Shown here: in pieces, positions 32,744-42,400 of the stretch
How positions within the stretch are numbered: the stretch's first letter is position 1
Layout of the letters: each line of letters opens with the position of its first letter
From: Gautieria morchelliformis
Lineage: Eukaryota > Basidiomycota > Agaricomycetes > Gomphales > Gomphaceae
Reading direction: 5' to 3'
Assembly (NCBI GenBank): GCA_015179125.1
Contig: WHVA01000159.1
Location: forward strand, 156,275-220,274
DNA: 64,000 nucleotides
Program-made: the position numbers and the translations under genes
Notes under the pieces: generated by a model
Told to the model about the DNA's origin: nothing
Seen by the model: the letters and a program-made list of their open reading frames with translations, nothing else
The model's database searches: none

Positions 32744-34603
32744 GTGAGCTTTCTCACGCCCACCACCACCATCGATACCATAAAAAACCCAAATCCCACA
32801 CACACACACACTCCTACGATAGATAGTGCATCCCAGACTGTCGATAATAGCAGCCTGAAAGCCCGCACTAACAAAAGAACAAAAAAGGGCATGCCAGCCA
32901 GCGCGGAAGCCCAAACAGCCCCAGCGACAACGTCGCTGCGCACGAGGGCCAGCAGCCAGCAAACAGGCAGCAAAAGCAAAGCCGACCTACTAGCAGATCC
33001 TCACGCCTCAGTACGCACCAAAGACCAAGCCCGGACATTCCTCGACAAGCACGGATTCCTCGCAAGGGAGAACCCGGCCACCGCCGACCAGCTCAGCTAC
33101 GTCCTCCTCTCCCTCGCCCACAGTTCCTCCGGCAAAACACTCGAGGAGGGAGCCAGAGCAGTAGCAATACTACTCACCGAAGAAGCGGCCAGAGAAGCGA
33201 GCAGCGTGCTACTTCAACACGTCGAAAAGACCTTAGCGCCCGTCTTCACAAAAGTCGACGAGGTCATCGACGCCGTACGCGGCATCGCAGACACCGCGAG
33301 GACCGCAGCGGACGAGGCAAACATGGCGGTGGAGGACATCTGCAGCGTACACAGAGCCAGAGCAGAGCTAAGAGAGGAAGTCAGAGAGGGGGCGACAGCA
33401 GAAGGCGCTACATACGCGGCAGCCCTCAAAGGTAACGTCCCTTTATCACATCCGAGTAACCTGGCAAGAGCCAGGGCCAGAGAGCGCCAGTTGCTGATAG
33501 ACAGAGACCCGAGAGCCGAGCACAACGCGCTGGGGGAGCTCACCGAAAGAGAGCTGGTCGCTAAGGCCAATGAAGCGCTAGAACAGCTAGGAGAGCCGAA
33601 CGCGCTCGAGGACATCAGCTTCGTAGGGGCCAAGATCCTGGCCAACGGAGGGATAGTCTACGAATTAAACAAACCGGCGGCAGCCAAATGGGTCCAGACC
33701 AACAAGGCGCGCTTCGTAGACAAGCTAGGCGGGACGTCCGTGGTCAAAGACAGAGCAGTATCAGTTCTAGTAGAATACGTCCCACTAACGCACTCACCAG
33801 AAGCGATGGGAGAACTCAAGAAAATTGAAAGAGACTCCAGGCTACCCAGCGATACCTTGCTGTCGACCAGATGGATAAAACCAGCGAACAGGAGAACCCA
33901 GGGCCAGCGCTCAGCGCACCTAATAGCTAAGTTCTCCACAATCGAGGCTGCAAATCAGAGTATACGGGACGGGCTGATAATAGCAGGAAAACGCACCTGG
34001 GCGAGACGAATGAAAAGAGAACCCAGGAGGTGCCTAAAATGCCAAAGACAAAACGCACGACACATGGCGGCGGAATGCGGGAGTGAGGAAGTATGCGGGA
34101 CTTGCGGAAAGGGGCACAAAACGGCAGAGTGCGAGGAAACAGACCCGAACCGATACCGATGCGTAAACTGCGACCAAAATGGACACGCGTCATGGGATCG
34201 CACGTGCCCAGCGTTCACAGCCGCGTGCCAAGCAATCGAGAGAACAGACCCAGAGGGAACGTATAAATATTTCCCCAACGACACACCGTGGACATGGGAG
34301 CAGCGGGGTCAACAGGGTACGACGGCGGACGCGGCGGAGCTGTTGCAGAGGGAAGCGGAGCACATCAGCAGAATGAACCACCCAGATCAGACACACCAAA
34401 CGACCAGAAGAGATAGCCAACGCGAACCAACGAGAACCGGACCAACAGGGGAAGGACGAGGACGACACAACACCAACCCAGAAGTAGGCCACAGAGACCC
34501 AGGATGGCAGAACCGTAACGAAAGACAAAGGACGCTAGACGAGTTCGGGACAGCAGACGGACAACAGACAGAGACGACCAACAACGAGACACGGCAAGGA
34601 TGA
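32741..34603 (+). CDS. LINE ORF1 protein with three zinc knuckles
   Basis: This 620-residue ORF is Ala/Glu/Arg-rich, with coiled-coil potential at about 140-240. It has a conserved central block (LGEPNALEDISFVGAKIL, STRWIKPANRR) and a C-terminal run of CCHC/CCHC-like knuckles (CLKCQRQNARHMAAEC, CGTCGKGHKTAEC, CVNCDQNGHASWDRTC). It is the RNA-binding Gag-like protein of Tad1/I-clade LINEs, forming the RNP. The first ATG (32741) falls in the P450-derived flank; Met at 32891 (MPASAEAQTAPATTS) may be the native start. The TGA stop overlaps the ORF2 ATG (ATGA at 34600-34603). Confidence 0.9.
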   Translation: MVSFLTPTTTIDTIKNPNPTHTHTPTIDSASQTVDNSSLKARTNKRTKKGMPASAEAQTAPATTSLRTRASSQQTGSKSKADLLADPHASVRTKDQARTFLDKHGFLARENPATADQLSYVLLSLAHSSSGKTLEEGARAVAILLTEEAAREASSVLLQHVEKTLAPVFTKVDEVIDAVRGIADTARTAADEANMAVEDICSVHRARAELREEVREGATAEGATYAAALKGNVPLSHPSNLARARARERQLLIDRDPRAEHNALGELTERELVAKANEALEQLGEPNALEDISFVGAKILANGGIVYELNKPAAAKWVQTNKARFVDKLGGTSVVKDRAVSVLVEYVPLTHSPEAMGELKKIERDSRLPSDTLLSTRWIKPANRRTQGQRSAHLIAKFSTIEAANQSIRDGLIIAGKRTWARRMKREPRRCLKCQRQNARHMAAECGSEEVCGTCGKGHKTAECEETDPNRYRCVNCDQNGHASWDRTCPAFTAACQAIERTDPEGTYKYFPNDTPWTWEQRGQQGTTADAAELLQREAEHISRMNHPDQTHQTTRRDSQREPTRTGPTGEGRGRHNTNPEVGHRDPGWQNRNERQRTLDEFGTADGQQTETTNNETRQG

Positions 34604-37600
34604 GTGACACAACCGAGACGATACAACAGTTGCGGATCAGACAACAAAATGCCAACAAATCACTAACGGCCACCGCAGACATACTCGCCAAAGCCACACC
34701 CGACAAATACGATATAATCGCCATACAAGAACCGTACATCGATTTCCTAGGAAATGCAAGAGCGACCCCTAACTGGTACACCATTTACCCCAAGACCCAC
34801 TACCTAGACAAGGAGAAAAGAACGAGGTCGATGATACTAGTCAACAAGAGGATAGCGACGAGATCATGGGAAGTCCTCGATGTCGGCTCCCCAGACATAA
34901 CAGCAATGAGAATAGAGACGCAAGCCGGCAGCATCATAATCCTAAACATCTACTGCGACTGCACACATTCCGACGCGCTGCGAGACATCGACGTATTCAT
35001 ACAAAAACAAACGGACGACAGGGAAGATAGGGAATGCGACGCGGGAATGATATGGGTCGGAGACTTCAACAGACATCACCCACAATGGGACGAAGAACGC
35101 AACAACCATCTATTCACCAGGAACAACCTCGACGAGGCGCAACTGCTTATAGACGTGGTAGTGGAAAGGGACATGCAAATGATACTGCCTAAGGACACGC
35201 CAACACTACAAGCCATGTCCACAGGAAACCTGACGAGAACGGATAATGTATTTTTATCCTCATCGCTACTAGAGTGCTTACTACGATGTCACACAGAGCC
35301 GGAGGACCAGCCGACGAGGAGCGACCACTTCCCAGTGGACACTATTCTGGAAACCACGCTCGAGACAACGCCCGTGGAACCGTGCTACAACTACAGACAA
35401 GTCGACTGGGAGGCATTCAGAGGAAAACTAAGAGAGAGGCTACAGAGTCAGATAGAACAACCGGTCCCCACAGACAAGCAGCAGTTTCACAATAACCTGA
35501 AAAGGATTACTGACGCTATCATAGACACCACAAGAGACCACGTGCCGCGAACGAGACCCTCCCCGTTCATGAAGCGCTGGTGGTCCCTAAACCTGACCAA
35601 ACTCAGAACGGAGACGAGGAAAACAGGGAGACAGGCATACAAGCACAGAGCGGACCGCGCACACGAATCACACGCGAAGTACAAAGAGGTCAGGAACAAG
35701 TACGCGGAGGCGATAGAGAGCTCCAAAAGAGAGCACTGGGAAGATTTCTTAGAGCATGTCAACCAAAAGACGGTATGGACAGTCCACAAGTACGCATCGA
35801 GCGACCCAACGGACGGGGGACGAACGCGAATCCCAAAGCTCATATCCAAGCACGGCAACGGCGAGCAATGGATAGCAGAGTCCAACGAAGACAAAGCCTC
35901 AATGCTCTTCAAGAATTTCTTCCCAGACACGACAACTCGCTCTGGAGCAGCCGCAGACGAAGATTACCTGACCCCCGCGTTCGACTATGAGGAGATCACG
36001 GACGAGCAGATACGCAGAGCGATAGAAAAGCTGAACGCATTCAAGGCGCCAGGAGCCAACGGTATCCCTAACTCAGTGATCAAACAGAATGCTGACGTGC
36101 TCCTACCCTATATAGGACCACTATTCCGCGCGACGTTCAGCCTAGAGATATACCCCAGCGAATGGCGGGACTCCATCACCAAGGTACTCCGCAAACCAGG
36201 GAAAAAGGATTACACCGTCCCAGGCGCATACAGACCAATCGCGTTACTAGACACCTTGGGAAAAGTTCTATCGGCATGCGTCGCGGAAGACTTAGTCAAA
36301 AACACGGAGAGGTACAACCTCCTGCCGAGCAACCACTATGGATGTAGAGCGGGCGGCACAACAACCGACGCGATCCACCATGTGATAGCGACTGCAAAAG
36401 ACGCATGGAGGAAAGGGAATACATTGGGTGTGCTATTTCTCGATATCAAAGGAGCATTCCCAAGCGTTATACTAACCACGCTTGTACACGACATGCGCAT
36501 GCGAGGCATCCCCAAGGAATATACCGAATGGATAAAAAGGAAAGTCCAGGGGCGCAGAACCACCGTACAGCTAGACGACTACAGCACCGCATCGATGACC
36601 ATAGGGCGCGGCATGGACCAGGGGTGCCCCCTATCGGCCATAGCATACCAATACTATAATGCGGGCCTGATCGAAGTAGTCCAAAAGAAGAACGGCGAGG
36701 ACTGCATAGGCTTCGTAGACGACACAACCGTACTAGCGGAGGGGAGAGACATGGCAAACGCCTTCGGGAAGCTGGAGAGAATAATGACCAGAGCGGGAGG
36801 GGCGTTGGAATGGGCGCGAACACATGAGTGCACATTCGCTATAGAAAAGTTTGGGCTAATGGGACTGACCAGAAGGAGGGAACCTGACCCCACAAAGGAA
36901 AGGAAGACCAAACCGGCACAGAGGCCCCCAATAAGCCTGGGACAGCACGCGGTCAAACCGGCCCAGTCACACAAGTTCCTCGGGATCATCATTGACCAGG
37001 AACTGCGATTCAAGGAACAAGTCAATCACGCTCTCCAAAAAGGCAGCAGATTCATCGAACAATACAAGAGACTGGTGAAGCCCACAAAAGGCGTCCCAGC
37101 CAAACAGATGAGACTATACTACCTCACAGTCGCAGTCCCGAAGCTTCTATACGCAGCTGACGCCTTCCTCTTACCAGACTCCGCACGTGGTAGAGGAACG
37201 AAAGGACACATCAATAAGCTAGCTCGAGTCCAGAGACAAGCGGCACTCGCAATAACGGGAGCGATGCGCACCACGGCGAGTGATATCCTCGATGCCTACG
37301 CTAACCTACTGCCATTTCAGCTCCTGGTGGACAAGACAGTACACAGAGCGGCCGTGCGCCTAGCTTGCCTCCCAGGCAATCACCCACTGGCCGCCAGAGT
37401 GCAGAGAGCGGCGGCGAGATATGTCAAAAGACACAGAACGCCTTTCCACGAGATCATGCACACATACGCACTACAGCCAGGTAAAATGGAGAAAATACAA
37501 ACGGTAACCCAGAGCCCAAAATGGACACCGTCGTTCAAAATCCGCATACCACACAAAGAGGAACAGGCCATGGCAGAGGTAAGGGACGACACTGCACAAA

Positions 37601-38550
37601 TTCAGGTATACACCGACGGATCGTGCGTCGACGGAGGGGTAGGAGCAGCAGCGGTTCTATACAAGGGGGGAGTAGAGATACAAGCAGTCAGGCTCTACCT
37701 AGGCACCGAAGAGCAACACACAGTCTTCGAGGCGGAACTGATCGGAGCCGCCATGGGGGCGAAGCTTCTATACACAGAGCGCAGCCAGAGATACACCATA
37801 GGGCTGGACAGTCACGCGGCAATGCTAACGACGAGGAAGGACAAGCAGATCCCGGCGCAGTACATGATCTGCGCACTGCACCGCCAGATAGAGGGACTAG
37901 TGCAGAGACGACAGGGGACGGAAGTGACCATGAGATGGACCCCAGGCCACAAGGGCATCAAGGGGAACGAGAGAGCAGACGCGGAGGCGAAGAAGGCGGC
38001 GAGAGGCGACAGCAGTGAGGAGAGACACGTGCCGATAGAGTGCAGGGGTGTACTGCCGTGGAGCAAAGCCGCAGAGCTACAGCGGCACCAAAAGGAGCTC
38101 AAAGGGAAGGCCAGAGAGCTGTTTGCAAAATCGCCGAGAGCTGGTATAGCGCACAGAATCGACAAATCGATGCCGTCCGTAGCATTCGCAAGGCTGACAG
38201 CAGGCATGCCGCGAAGGAAAGCAACGCTCCTCATCCAGCTAAGGACAGGACACATCGCATTAAACAAGCACCTGTACCGCATAGGAAAAACAAACTCACC
38301 GACTTGCGCAGCATGCAAAGGCGCAGACGAAACAGTACACCACTTCCTCTTTCGATGTCCAGCCTACAAAACCCAGCGCAGTGAGCTTGAAAGAACGCTC
38401 CGGAGAGCAGCAACAGCAGCCAACACGCTCCTAACAAAACCGAAAGCGATGAAAGGGCTGTTCAGATACATTCAGAGCACGGGAAGGTTCGAACAAATGC
38501 ACGGAGACTGGAACACAAGAGAGGAAGCAGGAGGGCAAGGCAGGAACTAA
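34600..38550 (+). CDS. LINE ORF2 polyprotein: APE endonuclease, RT, RNase H
   Basis: A 1316-residue intact ORF. APE-type endonuclease in about 1-230: IRQQNAN, AIQEPYID, WVGDFNRHHPQWD, RSDHFPVD. RT in about 480-730: RDSITKVLRKPGKKDYTVPG, YRPIALLDTLGKVL, LDIKGAFPSV, GMDQGCPLSAIAY and catalytic CIGFVDDTTVLAEG. RNase H at about 1000-1130: IQVYTDGSCVDGG, FEAELIGAAMGAK, GLDSHAAMLTT, TPGHKGIKGNERADAEAKKA. C-terminal CAACKGADETVHHFLFRC zinc-like motif. The enzyme nicks DNA and reverse transcribes at the target. Translation probably by termination-reinitiation from the overlapping ATGA. Confidence 0.95.
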   Translation: MSDTTETIQQLRIRQQNANKSLTATADILAKATPDKYDIIAIQEPYIDFLGNARATPNWYTIYPKTHYLDKEKRTRSMILVNKRIATRSWEVLDVGSPDITAMRIETQAGSIIILNIYCDCTHSDALRDIDVFIQKQTDDREDRECDAGMIWVGDFNRHHPQWDEERNNHLFTRNNLDEAQLLIDVVVERDMQMILPKDTPTLQAMSTGNLTRTDNVFLSSSLLECLLRCHTEPEDQPTRSDHFPVDTILETTLETTPVEPCYNYRQVDWEAFRGKLRERLQSQIEQPVPTDKQQFHNNLKRITDAIIDTTRDHVPRTRPSPFMKRWWSLNLTKLRTETRKTGRQAYKHRADRAHESHAKYKEVRNKYAEAIESSKREHWEDFLEHVNQKTVWTVHKYASSDPTDGGRTRIPKLISKHGNGEQWIAESNEDKASMLFKNFFPDTTTRSGAAADEDYLTPAFDYEEITDEQIRRAIEKLNAFKAPGANGIPNSVIKQNADVLLPYIGPLFRATFSLEIYPSEWRDSITKVLRKPGKKDYTVPGAYRPIALLDTLGKVLSACVAEDLVKNTERYNLLPSNHYGCRAGGTTTDAIHHVIATAKDAWRKGNTLGVLFLDIKGAFPSVILTTLVHDMRMRGIPKEYTEWIKRKVQGRRTTVQLDDYSTASMTIGRGMDQGCPLSAIAYQYYNAGLIEVVQKKNGEDCIGFVDDTTVLAEGRDMANAFGKLERIMTRAGGALEWARTHECTFAIEKFGLMGLTRRREPDPTKERKTKPAQRPPISLGQHAVKPAQSHKFLGIIIDQELRFKEQVNHALQKGSRFIEQYKRLVKPTKGVPAKQMRLYYLTVAVPKLLYAADAFLLPDSARGRGTKGHINKLARVQRQAALAITGAMRTTASDILDAYANLLPFQLLVDKTVHRAAVRLACLPGNHPLAARVQRAAARYVKRHRTPFHEIMHTYALQPGKMEKIQTVTQSPKWTPSFKIRIPHKEEQAMAEVRDDTAQIQVYTDGSCVDGGVGAAAVLYKGGVEIQAVRLYLGTEEQHTVFEAELIGAAMGAKLLYTERSQRYTIGLDSHAAMLTTRKDKQIPAQYMICALHRQIEGLVQRRQGTEVTMRWTPGHKGIKGNERADAEAKKAARGDSSEERHVPIECRGVLPWSKAAELQRHQKELKGKARELFAKSPRAGIAHRIDKSMPSVAFARLTAGMPRRKATLLIQLRTGHIALNKHLYRIGKTNSPTCAACKGADETVHHFLFRCPAYKTQRSELERTLRRAATAANTLLTKPKAMKGLFRYIQSTGRFEQMHGDWNTREEAGGQGRN

Positions 38551-38825
38551 GGAGAAGAAAAGCGATCAAGGACCCGGCGAGTCGACGAGAGGGCCTAAAC
38601 CAGGCCAAGCGGAAGAGGGAAGCGAGCGAAGAGGAAGACATAGAGGTAGAGCAGTAGAGAAAGGCATAACACGCACACCTCGCCACCGGAGGCACGGACA
38701 TGCTCAGGGCACAGCCCGACGAGCACAAGTGGAGATCGAGAAAGATAGTCTGGACAGAAAACATGTAGACCGGCGATATGTACATGCGTCTTACATAGGG
38801 CCGTGCCCCAAAAGACGATAAATTG

Positions 38826-38830
<5 letters not shown>

Positions 38831-38858
<28 letters not shown>
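38831..38858 (+). other. LINE poly(A) tail, 28 A
   Basis: An uninterrupted run of 28 A residues follows gataaattggattt and closes the LINE. An uninterrupted tail fits a young insertion. Confidence 0.9.
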
Positions 38859-38861
<3 letters not shown>

Positions 38862-39439
38862 GGAAGCTGGTGGACCAGGACCGTACGGAGTCTCTTCAAC
38901 CCTGGTCCCCGTGAAAGAAGTGCTCGGAACCCTACAGCTGCACCCGTGCATCATACAGTAAACAATTATAAGTATACCTTAGTGCCCTTCCAAGGAGCCT
39001 GAAGCACTTGCGATTCGATGTCGCTCCGAGTCGTGCCATGCCCGGATGAGGGTACAATAATACAGTAATGTCGGAGGATGGCACGGACAGTCGCACAGGC
39101 CTTATGTAAGTATATACTAGTGCTTCGCCCGAACACCCAAAGTTGGAGTATGGCGAATAGCGAATAGCAGTAGATGACCGTGACACCCGAGGGGGTGCAT
39201 GTAACTGTACAGCAAAGGTTCGACTAGTACGAGACTGAGTCCAGACATTACGCAGGGAGTCACAGTACTTCACGATCGACGTGCCAGCTGGTAACACACA
39301 TGGGGAGACATCGCGTAAGAGTTTCTTCAATGTCTTTGTGACAGCGCCGGAATACAGCAGTGCCATGGCATCGACGTGACAGATCCCAAATACGGCTGAG
39401 TGCCATGGGGCTGCGCGCCTTTTTTCGCCTACTACCCAC
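38859..39439. other. spacer between LINE and NLR2
   Basis: No gene was recognised. A minus-strand open frame (38932-39510) is motif-free. The NLR homology begins near 39440. Confidence 0.45.
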
Positions 39440-39456
39440 CTCGAACGCTGCGAACG

Positions 39457-42400
39457 ATGAAGAACGGTAAGGGAAACGATAAGAGCACAGTACGGTAAGT
39501 CCACGATCACTTCTATAGTAAGCCTTGACTCTCAACCCTGAACTATTGCTCCGACAATAAGCGGGGTCCAAGTTGCAGGAAAGCCTCTTCCGTTTGCGCT
39601 GTCCATTCTATACTGACTCATGGCGATCTACAACAGACTTAACGTGCATCCATCTTCCCAATGTCGGCCGGTTCGGCCGTTCTGGTAGCTACTACGTGAA
39701 ACTATTTATCGATAAGGATGTCCAGAAGACTGCGGTAGCTGGGCGAGGCAATACGGCCTCGTGGAATGAGACATTCTATTTGTGTGTTCAATTCCATTAT
39801 TGTGTTCACAGGATTTTAAACGCATCGCCAGCAACAACGCGCATGCGTCTTCCGTATTAGAGATTCAAGTCTATGGCCATCATAGCTTTTCACCTGACGA
39901 CTACATTGGCGGTGTTAAGGAAAGGATTGAGCTGATTCTTGCTGAAGGAGTAACAGGACGTCAGTCCTTTTCGCTCGTCGACTGAATGCACGCATAGTTA
40001 TCGAACGCAGCACCCGTTCACCGCAACCTGAGTAAATCCGACAAGGCAGGGAAGATGCATCAATTACAGACTATCCTAGAGTTCACCATTACGTCTTTCT
40101 CAACGTCCGACGAGGCGCTGGAGGGCCAGTTGAACGAGGCGGTCCACGAAGTGAACGATGTCGATAATATGAACCCCGCGCCGTCCTTAATCATTGGTGC
40201 AAGGGATGTGGTCGACGGGGCCACTTCGACCACCAATACTATCAATGCAATAACGGAGGCTTGGGATCCGCTCCTGGACAAGATCAAGCGGTTTACCGAG
40301 ATTGTGGATGGAATGTCAGATGTATAGCTCAACATTCGGCCGTCTCCCGGGACATCTCATGTACATGGCTTTCTTGTTTCTAGGTCCATCCCTACGCAAA
40401 AATGGCATGGTCCATCCTGTCTATTGCGCACAAGGTTACATCTATGACATGCACCAAGTTGATAGATATAACTGACGTCCGTGGTTGACTACATCCAGGC
40501 GATCATTGCTCAGAAGGACCGGGACGATAGCATCAATGAGCTGGCGAGGGCCATTGGAGACACCTATGCATTCGTCCACTTGGCGGAGCCGTTGAAGAAA
40601 ATTGAATCGCAAAAGTCAATTATCATATCCTTAACGAATCAGACGGTAGAATGCAGTTATTTTATCCGTGACTATGCCAAAAACAAGAATTTCTGTATGT
40701 CGGTTCCCACTGTGTCAGGTGGCACCAGCTTATTGATCTTTGTTCAGGGAAAAGAACTGCGAAAAATATAATGTCGGATGTTGACAGCAAGGTCAAACAA
40801 TTCCAGGAAACGTTCAACAAACTCCGGTTGGCGTTACAGGAACATGCCGCTATTTATACCGAAATCACAGTACTACGTGTTCTGGATGCCGTCGGCGACC
40901 TGTGTGGGTTTTCCGAATGGCGGCTGTTCCCGAGGCTAATAAACCTTGCACTCAGCCGGGGAAATTCAGCTTAATGACATGCCCTACGCAGCAGGTGCTT
41001 GCTTCGATCCTGATAAAGGATGTCTGCCAGGTACTCGAGAGAAGGTTATTGCGGAAATATGCGACTGGGTCAACCAGGATGCTGACGATACCCCCCGGAT
41101 ATTTTTGTTGAATGATGTTGCGGGAGCCGGCAAGTCTGCAATTGCTCACGAGGTCGCGCAACGCTTTGATAAGCTCAAACGTCTCGGCTCGTCTTACTGC
41201 TTTGACCGTGCTCATCTGGCGGAGCGAACCCCCGACAATATCTTCAGCACGATTGCTCGTGATCTGGCCGATCTGGACCCAGAACGCAAAGCATCGTTGT
41301 TGAAAGTGGTCGGGGAGCAGAGAGCACTTCGGACTACACGCATACCTCGTCAGCAGTTCATGAAGTTCATTTTAGACGGCGCCCAGGGCTTAACGACCGT
41401 TGGACCGACGGTGATCGTTATTGATGCATTGGATGAGAGCGGAGACCAGGAAACTCGCCGGAGTCTTTTGTCTGTACTAGGCAACGAAGCATCAAAACTG
41501 CCGCCTAACTTTCGTGTTCTTGTCACTTCTCGTGCGGAACAAGACATCCAGGACGCTCTTCTTGGGAAGAAGCACGTGCTCTCCAGGTCCATAAAGGAGA
41601 TTGACCCCTACCCTGCCGATGACGACATTTCCCTCTTTGTGCAAACGCAGCTGGGTAACATTCCGGCCCTTGAGCGGGAATGGCCCAACAAAGTTTGGTG
41701 TAGATTATTAGTCGAGAAATCTGAAGGCCTATTTCAGTGGGCAGCCACTGCCTGTCGATTTGTCAAGGGAGATGGCAAGCAAGGTCGGAATCCTGCTAAG
41801 CAGCTGGATAGGCTGCTGGCATCGTCACAAATTACATCCCTGAATCGGTTGGATCAGCTGTATCTGGACATACTGACCCAGATATTCGGGGAGATGGATG
41901 ATGAGGATTTTGCTCGTCAATTCCGAATGGTCATGAGCTACATACTACTAGCCGGGGAGCCGCTCTCTATGCCTGCCCTCCAAAAGTTGTGCGATGGGAC
42001 CGAGTCGTTCAGTGCGGTTCAGGACATCGTTGGGCCAATGGGAGCTTTGTTGAGCGGTATCACACAAGAATCCGAACCAATTCGTCTGCTACACACGTCT
42101 TTTCGTGACTTCCTCACTGATCACAGCCGGAGTGGACCATACTACATCGATACAACTTCCCACCATGACGGCCTTGCGCTCTCATGCTTGCGGGTGATGA
42201 TGGAGGAGCTCTGTTTCAACCTTTGTCAGCTTGAAACTTCACATCTGCGCAACAAGGATGTTGTCGACTTGCCGGTACGGATCAAGAAGTACATATCATC
42301 ACAACTTTCCTACTGTTGCCGTTTCTGGGCGAACCATGTTTCCGTCACGACCTTTATGCCGGATATAGGTACAAAAGTTAAGGAGTTTTTTGAGACTAAG

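Larger units (their letters stand above)
32744..38858 (+). mobile_element. Tad1/I-type LINE, apparently full length
   Basis: This non-LTR retrotransposon has two long intact ORFs, an APE endonuclease, RT, RNase H and a 28-nt poly(A) tail (38831-38858). The left edge is placed where homology to the P450 3' flank ends, right after gcgatggt. The sequence beyond the tail (ctcggaagctgg) does not continue the P450 flank and I found no clear TSD, so the left limit is approximate. Coding regions are GC-rich and purine-biased, unlike the neighbours. Both ORFs are open throughout, suggesting recent activity. Confidence 0.9.

Noticed and set aside
38932..39510. 192-residue minus-strand frame between LINE and NLR2
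   Set aside because: No motif, no conservation outside the NLR upstream duplication, and it overlaps the NLR2 promoter region.
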